A DNA stretch of 64,000 bases, from the NCBI RefSeq assembly GCF_013280595.1, contig NZ_JAAATY010000001.1, positions 913,629 to 977,628 on the forward strand, written 5' to 3'. Positions 19,293 to 26,634 of the stretch are shown here, in pieces. Made by a program: the position numbers and the translations under genes. A model generated the notes under the pieces. The model made no database searches. It worked only from the letters and a program-made list of their open reading frames with translations, and was not told where the DNA came from. Source of the DNA: Kibdelosporangium persicum. GTDB taxonomy: Bacteria; Actinomycetota; Actinomycetes; Mycobacteriales; Pseudonocardiaceae. How positions within the stretch are numbered: position 1 is the stretch's first letter; every line of letters begins with the position of its first letter.

Positions 19293-20566
19293 AGATCTGC
19301 CGTCGTCACAGCTGTCTCAAGCGCGTGGAGTGACACGTACCGTTGCCTTTGCACGAACGCAGAGCCACGACCAGTTCCGGCATGCGGCAGCGCACCGCTC
19401 AACTGCCGATGAGCGGGATCTCCCGGACGGGACAGCAAGAACACCTGGTATCGGCCATCCGTCCAGGTGTCGGCAGTCTGCCTGATGACGTTCGCGATCT
19501 TGCGGTCGAATCGGTCTGTTGACTCCAGCAACCGGGCAGCCTCTTCCAACGTCCACTCGATGTTGTCCCGCCGATGAAGGACAGCTGGAACGTCCGGCTT
19601 GATCTCTCGATCGGCGTAGAAGGCCACGCGCTCGACAGGCTGGAAGGCTCGACCTGCCTGACAGATGAACGCACGGCACTCTTCGTAGAGCGGCCAAACA
19701 CGCTTTGCCGGTACGACAACGGTGTCATCCACTCTGACCGGCCGTTGAGCGTATACGGCCATCACGTCACTACACCGCCCGATCCACTTCGCGGCATTGG
19801 TGTCTATGAACGCGGCAAGCTCAACGACTTGCCTGACCTCGAACGGCATGTCTACGTTGATCGTCGAATCATGATGGGCGAGTCGATTGCGGAACCTCCG
19901 AACCCGCTCGACGGCGACCGAGACCTGCTTGCGCTTCCCCGATGAGTACGGAAAAGCCTTGTGCAAGCAGTCCCGCCAGAGTTCCTCGTATTTCGGACCG
20001 AGCAATCCCGACCAGAATCCGAAGCTCAATCCGGCGATGATCTGGTGCCGCGATTCCTTCCCCTGTGCTCTTAGGCCGTGTATCAAAGCCCCGTTCGCGA
20101 TAGTCGGGCCGGATGCGGCCCCTGGCGCCACTGCGGAAACGCCCAAAGACAACCAGTATTCGCGGCGTTCCCGCAGCGACGCCAGGAACCACCCCACCGA
20201 GCCGACTCCGGCCTCCGGCCGGGGCAGACTCTCATCGAACGGGGACATCGATACACGGCCTAGCCACTCACGCACGACAGCCACCGCCTCAGCCACGTGG
20301 TCTCCACCTGGCGTGGGCAGGAGGAACCATGGGATGCCACATTGCTCTTCACGGGAATGCAGCCGAAGACAGTGGTCAAGGGCGTTGCGGAGCAGCACCT
20401 CGAGGTGTCCGACGATTTCGAACGCAGCAGCTGACGTGCGAGCACTCCACTCGTACAACTCGAGTGCCGCTTGCTTCTCTCCGGCTGCCGCTCGGAGGTA
20501 AGGAGCCATCCGTGGCTCAGAAAGCATGTCCCATACGGCGGGCACATCGAACTCGACGGACGACAT
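19277..20566 (-). CDS. Abi-like HEPN-domain protein (putative defence gene)
   Basis: 429 residues. The N-terminal half resembles Abi-like/Abi_2 proteins: a helix with L-Y-E-W-S-A-R-T-S-A-A-A-F-E-I-V-G-H-L-E-V-L-L-R-N-A-L, later F-G-F-W-S-G-L-L. It also has the HEPN RNase motif R-N-R-L-A-H-H near residues 224-230 (R-x4-H). Abi/HEPN proteins usually cleave RNA and stop phage growth by growth arrest. The C-terminal 170 residues are not recognised. The gene looks less GC-rich than its neighbours. TAGCAT on the minus strand (20578-20573) lies 6 nt before the ATG, so it is probably leaderless. No separate antitoxin gene is visible beside it. Confidence 0.72.
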   Translation of the reverse strand: MSSVEFDVPAVWDMLSEPRMAPYLRAAAGEKQAALELYEWSARTSAAAFEIVGHLEVLLRNALDHCLRLHSREEQCGIPWFLLPTPGGDHVAEAVAVVREWLGRVSMSPFDESLPRPEAGVGSVGWFLASLRERREYWLSLGVSAVAPGAASGPTIANGALIHGLRAQGKESRHQIIAGLSFGFWSGLLGPKYEELWRDCLHKAFPYSSGKRKQVSVAVERVRRFRNRLAHHDSTINVDMPFEVRQVVELAAFIDTNAAKWIGRCSDVMAVYAQRPVRVDDTVVVPAKRVWPLYEECRAFICQAGRAFQPVERVAFYADREIKPDVPAVLHRRDNIEWTLEEAARLLESTDRFDRKIANVIRQTADTWTDGRYQVFLLSRPGDPAHRQLSGALPHAGTGRGSAFVQRQRYVSLHALETAVTTADLQPDR

Positions 20567-20862
20567 AGCGGGATGCTAGTGTCGGAAGCGAACGCCCCAG
20601 TGTCGCCTCTGTTGCAAGCGCCTGGGGCTTCTTCATGCCTTCCCGCCCCTGTTCTGCCTGCTCGCGGACGGTACACGGTCGTGTCGCATGGATGCGTCAT
20701 ACACCGATCTGCCATCGCTGGCGCAGCCACAAAAAGATCAGGTTCACCCGATCCGGTGAGCACTGCCGATGTGGACAGCGCCCATCACGCCGCAAAGCGG
20801 ACTGACGTGTGGCATACGCGTTTCATCATGCCGGGGTCCTGTGCCGCGCCGACAATGGGTTG
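20567..20862. other. non-coding gap between divergent genes
   Basis: 296 bp between the start of the HEPN/Abi-like gene and the start of the TspO-like gene. Apart from the HEPN promoter box at 20573-20578 I see no repeat, RNA gene or credible ORF here. Confidence 0.5.
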
Positions 20863-21603
20863 ATGACGGACACGGTGCGGGTGGGTGCGCTCGTTTTCGC
20901 TGCGGTACTCCAGGTTTTCGCCGGAGTCGTCGGTGGCGCCGGTTTGTGGGGTGAGTCCGTAGGTGTCGTCGCGAACTCGTATCCCACGCTGATCCTGCCT
21001 GGCGGGACCGCCTTCTCCATCTGGTCCTTGATCTACGTCGGTTTCGCCGCCCTCGCCGTCCGGCAGGCGGTTCAGCGCAGCCGTGATGTGCATCGGCGGA
21101 CGGGGCGGTGGTTGGTCGCGGCGGGTCTGTTGAACGCGACCTGGGTGCTGCTGTTCACCAACCGGCAGTTCCTGCTGGCCCAGCTGGTCATCGTCGGGCT
21201 GCTGGCGTGCCTCACCATGGCGGCGTTGCGGCTACAGCCCGCGAACGGCTGTGCTGACCGGCTGCTGCTGCACATCCCGGTGATGGTCTACCTGGGTTGG
21301 GTGGCTGTCGCGACGGTCGCGGGTGCGGCCACGACGGCGGCGGCGTTCGGGGCGGCGCCGGGGACTGCCGTCGCGATCGCCGCGCTTCTGCTGACCGGTA
21401 TCGCCGCTGCTCTGGCCGCACTGCGGCTGCCCGCGGTGGTCGGATTCGCGGCCGCGGTGTGCTGGGCGTTCGCGTGGATCGCCGTGAACACGTCGACAAC
21501 CTGGGTCCTGGTGGCCGCCTTGGTCGCGATCGCCGCCGTGGCCGTCACTGTCGTGATCCGGATCGAGGGCAGGTCGAACCGGTCCACCGCGGCCTGGGGT
21601 TGA
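20863..21603 (+). CDS. TspO/MBR-like membrane protein
   Basis: 246 residues with six or seven hydrophobic segments. The N-terminal part has the pattern seen in long TspO-like proteins: Y-P-T-L-I-L-P-G-G-T-A-F-S-I-W-S-L-I-Y-V-G-F, then N-A-T-W-V-L-L-F-T-N-R-Q. Classic TspO proteins are about 160 residues and bind porphyrins or cholesterol. This is the longer variety, and its function is unknown. It lies 12 bp before an ArsR-type gene, whose promoter overlaps its stop codon. Confidence 0.7.
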   Translation: MTDTVRVGALVFAAVLQVFAGVVGGAGLWGESVGVVANSYPTLILPGGTAFSIWSLIYVGFAALAVRQAVQRSRDVHRRTGRWLVAAGLLNATWVLLFTNRQFLLAQLVIVGLLACLTMAALRLQPANGCADRLLLHIPVMVYLGWVAVATVAGAATTAAAFGAAPGTAVAIAALLLTGIAAALAALRLPAVVGFAAAVCWAFAWIAVNTSTTWVLVAALVAIAAVAVTVVIRIEGRSNRSTAAWG

Positions 21604-21648
21604 TGTATATGCCCCATGAGCTATATTCCTCGCATGGCATCTATATTC
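21600..21648 (+). promoter_or_regulatory. promoter and direct repeat before the ArsR gene
   Basis: TTGATG (21600-21605), a 16-nt spacer and TATATT (21622-21627), 6 nt before the ATG at 21634. CTATATTC occurs twice, at 21621-21628 and 21641-21648, 20 bp apart, so one copy covers the -10 box and the other lies in the first codons. This is a plausible site for autoregulation by the ArsR protein. Confidence 0.5.
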
Positions 21649-21942
21649 GAGGTGCTCGCCGAGCCGAGTCGCCGGGAGATCCTCGATCTGCTGCGCACGG
21701 GGGAACGTCCGGTCGGTGACCTGGTGGAACGGCTGCGGCTGACCCAGCCGACGGTGTCCAAGCACCTCAAGGTGCTGCGGGGCGCCGGCCTGGTCGAGGT
21801 CCGGCAGGACGCGCAACGCCGGTGGTACCGGCTGCGCCTTGAGCCGCTCACCGAACTCGACGCGTGGCTGGAGCCGTACCGGCGGATGTGGACGTCCAGT
21901 TTGGACGCCCTGGAACGACACCTGGACACGATGGAGGACTGA
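21634..21942 (+). CDS. ArsR family transcriptional regulator
   Basis: 102 residues from the ATG at 21634; the strong TATATT box 6 nt upstream favours this start over the in-frame ATG at 21616. The winged helix spans nearly the whole protein: E-P-S-R-R-E-I-L-D-L-L, then P-T-V-S-K-H-L-K-V-L-R-G-A-G-L-V and a Y-R-L wing. It lacks the Cys motifs of metal-sensing ArsR proteins. It is paired with a SRPBCC gene 2 bp downstream, a common partnership in actinomycetes in which the repressor controls the SRPBCC protein. Confidence 0.92.
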   Translation: MASIFEVLAEPSRREILDLLRTGERPVGDLVERLRLTQPTVSKHLKVLRGAGLVEVRQDAQRRWYRLRLEPLTELDAWLEPYRRMWTSSLDALERHLDTMED

Positions 21943-21944
21943 CC

Positions 21945-22889
21945 GTGACCGAGCGCGCGACACTGAGCACGATCGACGGCAAGCCCACGCTGCGTTTCGA
22001 GCGCAGGCTGCGGCACGCACCCACGAAGGTCTGGCGGGCCGTGACCGATCCGGCGGAACTGGCGCACTGGTTCCCCGCGGCGGTCGAGGCCGAACTGCGG
22101 CCGGGTGCGCCGATGCGGTTCACGTTCCCCGAAGAGGCCGTGGTCGACGGCAAGTGGGACGGCGAAGTCCTGGAGGTCGACCCGCCCAAGGTCTTCATGT
22201 TCCGCTGGAACCAGGACGTGCTGCGGTTCGAACTGATCCCCGACGGCGCGGGCTGCCTGCTGGTGTTCACCCAGACCGTCGGCGGCGGCTGGATCGGCAA
22301 GCTCGGCGCGGGCCGTTCCGCCGCGGGCTGGGACAACTGCCTGGACGCCATGGCCGCGCGGCTCGACGGCGAGACACCTCAGGGGTTCGACAACTGGCTC
22401 GGCCCGATCGAGCGCTACGTCGACGAGTTCGGCCTCGGCGAGGGCACCGTCCGGCGCACCGAGGACGGCTTCGAGCTGCACTTCGCCCGTGACCTGGTGT
22501 GGAAGCCGGTCGAGGAGGCCTGGGCGTTCCTGGTCGAAGACTCGCCGCTGACCGGCGAACCGCCGCTGCGGGCCACCAACGACCACGCCCCGCCCGGCCG
22601 TCTCACGGTCGTGCGAGCGCCGCACACCTTGGAGTACGAGTGGTTGTCGGAGGGCACACCGGCCGGGATCGTCCGGTGGACGTTCGAATCCGACCCCGAA
22701 CTGGGTGTGCGGGTCGAGCTGACCCAGACCATCCCCGCGGCGCTCGCCGGCGGAGTGGCGGAATCACTGGCCATGTGGCACGTCCATCTGGAGATGTACT
22801 TCGCCGCGTTGCACGGTGACGTTCGTTGCCCGTGGCCCGAGGAGCGGGTGAAGGAACTGACCGCCCACTACGAAAACCACCCCTCGTGA
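21945..22889 (+). CDS. tandem SRPBCC (AHSA1-like) domain protein
   Basis: 314 residues from a GTG at 21945, two SRPBCC/AHSA1-type domains in tandem. The first (about 1-165) has the A-P-T-K-V-W-R-A-V-T-D-P-A-E-L-A-H-W-F-P start motif. The second (about 170-310) repeats it in weaker form (K-P-V-E-E-A-W-A-F-L). Such proteins have a hydrophobic ligand cavity; no enzyme activity can be assigned. The stop codon TGA (22887-22889) is provided by the dispersed palindrome that begins at 22881. Confidence 0.88.
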   Translation: MTERATLSTIDGKPTLRFERRLRHAPTKVWRAVTDPAELAHWFPAAVEAELRPGAPMRFTFPEEAVVDGKWDGEVLEVDPPKVFMFRWNQDVLRFELIPDGAGCLLVFTQTVGGGWIGKLGAGRSAAGWDNCLDAMAARLDGETPQGFDNWLGPIERYVDEFGLGEGTVRRTEDGFELHFARDLVWKPVEEAWAFLVEDSPLTGEPPLRATNDHAPPGRLTVVRAPHTLEYEWLSEGTPAGIVRWTFESDPELGVRVELTQTIPAALAGGVAESLAMWHVHLEMYFAALHGDVRCPWPEERVKELTAHYENHPS

Positions 22890-22930
22890 GTGTTTAGCCG
22901 TGTTCTAACCCTGACAAACACTCACGAGGG
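22881..22930. repeat. dispersed palindrome, copy 3
   Basis: Arms 22881-22896 and 22915-22930 (one mismatch) around a loop containing TGTTCTAACCCT, which is the reverse complement of the loop in copies 1 and 2, so this copy is inverted. It lies between convergent genes and supplies the stop codon of the SRPBCC gene. It is well placed to act as a bidirectional terminator. Confidence 0.83.
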
Positions 22931-22945
22931 GTGACCTGCGGTTTT

Positions 22946-23569
22946 TCAGTGGGGGGCGGTCGAGCGGTGACGCAGGCGGCTCAGCCGGTGCAGGCCACGC
23001 GGCTTGCGCTCGTCCGTTCCCGTTGTGGTGCGGTCCTCGTCGGCCCTGCGCTCGTCGGTCGACGCGACCGTCTGGGGCTGTTGCGCCGGAACAGGGTCCG
23101 TGGCCGGTTCCTGGACCGGCGCTGGCTCGGTCTGCACGACCTTGCGCCGCAACGGCACGATCGCGATCATCAGGCCCAGCACGGCGAGGCCGAGGTGCAG
23201 CCAGTTGTCCGCGATGTTCAGGTTCAGCGGGTTGCCCAGCTCGGACACCGGGTTGGTTGACGTCAGCCCGACCAGCATCAGGCCCCAGACCAACACCAGC
23301 CCGTAACCGGCGAACAGCACCCAGCCGTACAACCGCGCGGTCGCCGAGGTCAACGCCAGCAGCACACCGACGACACCGAACAGCAGGTGCACGACGTTGT
23401 GCAACGGGTTGATCGCGAAGACGCCCCACAGCGTCGCGTGGCCGTGCCCGGCGAAGTCGTTCACACCGGTGTGCGCGAAGCCGATGATGCCCAGCACGAG
23501 GAACGCCAGCGCGACGAGTCCGGCCAGCACCTGGGTGGGCTGTACACGTGCCCGTACTGACTCAGCCAT
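22946..23569 (-). CDS. DUF4383 family membrane protein
   Basis: 207 residues from the ATG at 23569 (AGGGAG upstream; a TTG at 23575 is possible). Four membrane spans lie in the first 140 residues, with the DUF4383 pattern V-N-P-L-H-N-V-V-H-L-L-F-G-V-V-G-like at about 55-70 and N-I-A-D-N-W-L-H-L in the last span. The C-terminal 65 residues are a charged, disordered tail rich in P, T, E and R. The function of DUF4383 is not known. Confidence 0.85.
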   Translation of the reverse strand: MAESVRARVQPTQVLAGLVALAFLVLGIIGFAHTGVNDFAGHGHATLWGVFAINPLHNVVHLLFGVVGVLLALTSATARLYGWVLFAGYGLVLVWGLMLVGLTSTNPVSELGNPLNLNIADNWLHLGLAVLGLMIAIVPLRRKVVQTEPAPVQEPATDPVPAQQPQTVASTDERRADEDRTTTGTDERKPRGLHRLSRLRHRSTAPH

Positions 23570-23617
23570 GACCAACTCCCTGGGGATATGGATGTCCCTG
23601 GAAGGATTCCCGGCTGG

Positions 23618-24073
23618 TCAGGCGGCAAACCTCAGCCGGTCGAGCACGGTGTAGACATACCGCCGGCCGGCGCCGAGCAGGAGCACCTCGTCGACCGTCC
23701 ACTGAGGACCGGAATAGGGCAGCTCGATCGGCTCGCCGTGCCCGACGGTCAGGTGCGGGTGCCAGTCGTGCCGGTCATTCCACCGCAGTGCCGTGCCGAG
23801 GTCCTGGAACGAGGAGTCCACTGCGGACACACCCATCCATACCGTGTGGCCGAAGTTGCCCGCGTCGGTCAACGAGACCGTCGGCGCCACAAGGCCTTTC
23901 ACTTGCTCACGGACCCACGGCACACGCGTCCCGGGGTCGTCCTCGCCGTAGTAACCGAGGGTGATGTGCCAGCTGTCGCGCGGCACCCAGTCGACCTTGC
24001 CGATTCCGGCCAGCGCGGCGGCCAGGTGATCGGCCACGTCCGGCGGCGGGACCGCGGCGGTGAACAGCCTCAC
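23618..24073 (-). CDS. thpR: RNA 2',3'-cyclic phosphodiesterase (2H family)
   Basis: 151 residues from a GTG at 24073. The two 2H motifs are H-I-T-L (about residue 37) and H-L-T-V (about residue 107), with the expected spacing of about 70 residues. The N-terminus, R-L-F-T-A-A-V-P-P-P, is typical of ThpR/LigT. The enzyme opens 2',3'-cyclic phosphates, for example on RNA ends. GTGA overlap with the upstream HTH gene indicates co-translation. Confidence 0.9.
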   Translation of the reverse strand: MRLFTAAVPPPDVADHLAAALAGIGKVDWVPRDSWHITLGYYGEDDPGTRVPWVREQVKGLVAPTVSLTDAGNFGHTVWMGVSAVDSSFQDLGTALRWNDRHDWHPHLTVGHGEPIELPYSGPQWTVDEVLLLGAGRRYVYTVLDRLRFAA

Positions 24074-24549
24074 GCGAGGGCACCGGCGCGGCGCAGCACC
24101 TCGGCCAGCGCCGGATAGCGGCCGTCGAGCAGCCTCGCGGCCTCGGTGAGTTCGTCGGCCGTCGCCGCCCGGCGCAGCAGTGCCAGCGCGGCCCGGTCGG
24201 CCCGGCCGGGATCGACCGGCAGCATGTCCCTGCTGACCGTCGGCTTGGAGTCCCTGACGTCCTCGAGGGCCTTCTGTAACGCCTCCTTGCGACCGGACGC
24301 GACCTCCGGGGTGAGCACCTTGCGTTCCAGCATGATCAGCCTGGCCAGCACCGACGGGTTGCCGATCTTGGCGCGCCGCCCGCTCATCACCTGGCTGAGC
24401 ATCGGCGCGCTGATCCCCAGTACGTCGGCGAGGTTCGCCTGCGAGACGTCGAACGCCACCACGAGCCGCCGGACACGGTCGCCGAGCGGCTCGCCGTACC
24501 ACTGTTTCTGCAGCTCCAGGTTCCGCTGGACGATCTTCTGGTCCTCCAC
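24070..24549 (-). CDS. helix-turn-helix protein (XRE-like)
   Basis: 159 residues from the GTG at 24549, preferred because GAGGGG lies just upstream; an ATG at 24582 would add 11 residues. The helix-turn-helix is in F-D-V-S-Q-A-N-L-A-D-V-L-G-I-S-A-P-M-L-S-Q-V (about 33-54), followed by G-R-R-A-K-I-G-N-P. The rest is helical and charged and looks like a small regulatory or oligomerisation domain. It is co-transcribed with thpR (GTGA overlap). Its target is unknown. Confidence 0.78.
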   Translation of the reverse strand: MEDQKIVQRNLELQKQWYGEPLGDRVRRLVVAFDVSQANLADVLGISAPMLSQVMSGRRAKIGNPSVLARLIMLERKVLTPEVASGRKEALQKALEDVRDSKPTVSRDMLPVDPGRADRAALALLRRAATADELTEAARLLDGRYPALAEVLRRAGALA

Positions 24550-24631
24550 CTTTGCCCCTCGTCGCAGGTCGTTCCCCTGCATCTTGCCAGGCCAGAACCC
24601 CTGGCGAGGCTGTTTGCCACATCCTGCGCGC

Positions 24632-25582
24632 TCAGGGGCCGCTCAGGACCTCTCGCGCCTTGGCCACATCCCGGTGCATCTGCTCGACCAGGGCGTCGAC
24701 GGTGTCGTACCGCTCCATGGGCCGCAGCCGCTCGATGAAGTCGAGTCCGACCCGCTGGCCGTAGAAGTCCTCGTCGACGTCGAGCACGAACGCCTCCACC
24801 CGGCGTTCACGCCCCGAGAAGGTCGGGTTGGTGCCCACCGAGACCGCGGACATCATCGGCGGCCGCTCAGGGCTGCCGAGCAACGTGAACCGGCACGCGT
24901 AGACACCGTCCGCGGGCACGGCGGTGTATCTGGGCGTCGAGAGGTTCGCCGTCGGGAAGCCCAGTTCGTGACCACGGCGGTCGCCGCGCACCACGATGCC
25001 TTCCAGCCGGTGCGGGCGCCCCAGCGCGGCCTCGGCGGCGACCACGTCACCGGCGTCCACACAGGCCCGGATGTAGGTGGACGAGAACGTGATCTCGCCG
25101 TTCGCCGGGGACGTCAGCAGCTTGGCGCCCTCGGTGGTGAACCCGAACCGGTGGCCGAGCTTGGTCAGCAGCTCGATGTCGCCCTGCGCCTTGTGGCCGA
25201 ACCGGAAGTTCTCGCCGACCACGACCGCGGACGCGTGCAACCGGTCGACCAGGACCTCGTGCACGAACTCGTCCCCCGGCATCTTGGACAGCTCGACGGT
25301 GAACGGCAGCACGCAGAACACGTCCACGCCCAGCTGCTCGACCAGCTCGGCCTTGCGCCGGAGCGTGGTCAGCTGGGCCGGGTGGCTGCCCGGCCGGACG
25401 ACCTCGGACGGATGCGGATCGAACGTGACGACCACACTGGGCACGTCCCGTTGGCCCGCCAGCTCGACCGCTCGCTGGATCAGGCCCTGATGTCCCCGGT
25501 GCACTCCGTCGAACACGCCGATGGTGGCGACGCATCGCCCCCAGCCGCCCGGAATGTGCTCCAACCCGCGCCATCGCTGCAC
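24632..25582 (-). CDS. ribF: bifunctional riboflavin kinase/FAD synthetase
   Basis: 316 residues. The N-terminal FAD synthetase domain (about 15-185) has G-V-F-D-G-V-H-R-G-H and the S-S-T-Y-I-R motif. The C-terminal riboflavin kinase domain (about 190-310) has H-x-L-G-F-P-T-A-N-L and the D-F-Y-G motif. It makes FMN and then FAD. It lies 29 bp downstream of truB, the usual actinobacterial arrangement. Confidence 0.97.
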   Translation of the reverse strand: MQRWRGLEHIPGGWGRCVATIGVFDGVHRGHQGLIQRAVELAGQRDVPSVVVTFDPHPSEVVRPGSHPAQLTTLRRKAELVEQLGVDVFCVLPFTVELSKMPGDEFVHEVLVDRLHASAVVVGENFRFGHKAQGDIELLTKLGHRFGFTTEGAKLLTSPANGEITFSSTYIRACVDAGDVVAAEAALGRPHRLEGIVVRGDRRGHELGFPTANLSTPRYTAVPADGVYACRFTLLGSPERPPMMSAVSVGTNPTFSGRERRVEAFVLDVDEDFYGQRVGLDFIERLRPMERYDTVDALVEQMHRDVAKAREVLSGP

Positions 25583-25611
25583 GATCGAGAGCGTACGTGG
25601 TCGAGGGGCGT

Positions 25612-26508
25612 TTATCCCGCGGGGGCAAGCACGACTATGGGCCGCGCCACAGAACCCTCGTCGGTCGCGAGCGCGAGCACATGGCCCTGCGGGTCGAACA
25701 CCCCGTACGTCCCCTGCACACCGGCGGCCGGGATTCGCTGGCCGTAGCGCAGAGCGGCGGTCTGCCGTTCGTCGACGTCGTACCGCTTGAACGCGGTCGC
25801 CACCGATTTGTCCAGGTCAAGCGACAGGCCAGGCTCCTGCTCGAGCTGCTCCAGGGTGCGCGCGACCCGCAGATCGAACGGACCGACACGGGTACGCCGG
25901 AGCGCCGCGAGGTGCCCGCCCACGCCCAGGTCCGCGCCCAGGTCACGGGCCAGCGCACGGACGTACGTGCCGGACGAGCAGTCCACCATGGCGTCGATCT
26001 CGACCACGGTGCCTTCGCGCCGGATGGCCAGCACGTCGAACCGGTTGACGGTGACCGGACGCGCCGGGATCTCGACCTGTTCGCCCTCACGGACCCGCGC
26101 GTACGCCCGTTTCCCGTCGATCTTGACGGCACTGACCGAGCTCGGCACCTGCATGATGTCGCCGGTCAGCTTGGCGATCCCGGCGTGCACCGCCTCGTCG
26201 GCGACGGCCGAGGCGTCCACTTCGGACAGCACCTCGCCCTCGGCGTCATCGGTGGTCGTGGCCGAGCCGAGCCGGATGGTGCCGAGGTAGACCTTGGTGT
26301 CGAGAGCCAGGTGGCCGAGCAGCTTGGTGGCCCGTTCGACACCGAGGACAAGTACCCCGGTGGCCATCGGGTCGAGCGTGCCGGCGTGGCCGACCTTGCG
26401 GGTACCGAGGATCCGGCGCACTTTGGCGACCACATCGTGCGACGTCATTCCCGGCGCCTTGTCGATCACGACAAGACCGGGTGGAACAGTGGAGCGTTTC
26501 GCGGACAC
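25612..26508 (-). CDS. truB: tRNA pseudouridine(55) synthase
   Basis: 298 residues. It has the catalytic aspartate motif G-H-A-G-T-L-D-P (D46) after K-A-P-G-M-T-S-H, the S-S-V-S-A-V-K-I-D-G-K-R-A-Y-x-R segment, and C-S-S-G-T-Y-V-R-A-L near residue 180. A small C-terminal domain is present. It makes pseudouridine at position 55 of the T loop of tRNA. It is followed by ribF. In most actinobacteria truB lies close to rbfA; here about 22 kb of other genes separate them. Confidence 0.97.
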   Translation of the reverse strand: MSAKRSTVPPGLVVIDKAPGMTSHDVVAKVRRILGTRKVGHAGTLDPMATGVLVLGVERATKLLGHLALDTKVYLGTIRLGSATTTDDAEGEVLSEVDASAVADEAVHAGIAKLTGDIMQVPSSVSAVKIDGKRAYARVREGEQVEIPARPVTVNRFDVLAIRREGTVVEIDAMVDCSSGTYVRALARDLGADLGVGGHLAALRRTRVGPFDLRVARTLEQLEQEPGLSLDLDKSVATAFKRYDVDERQTAALRYGQRIPAAGVQGTYGVFDPQGHVLALATDEGSVARPIVVLAPAG

Positions 26509-26634
26509 GCCGGAATCCTCGCATTCCCCTCGGCGGATGCGTCAAAGGTATGCCGCACCGGCCGGCTCGCCGGGCACGATCCGGCGGTGGCCCGGGTTGT
26601 CGCCGATCTTGGCGAGTGTTCGCCAGTCTGGCGT

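Noticed and set aside
26509..26634. Candidate terminator or small RNA between truB and the NACHT gene
   Set aside because: Only short GC-rich self-complementary stretches, such as would arise by chance in this base composition.
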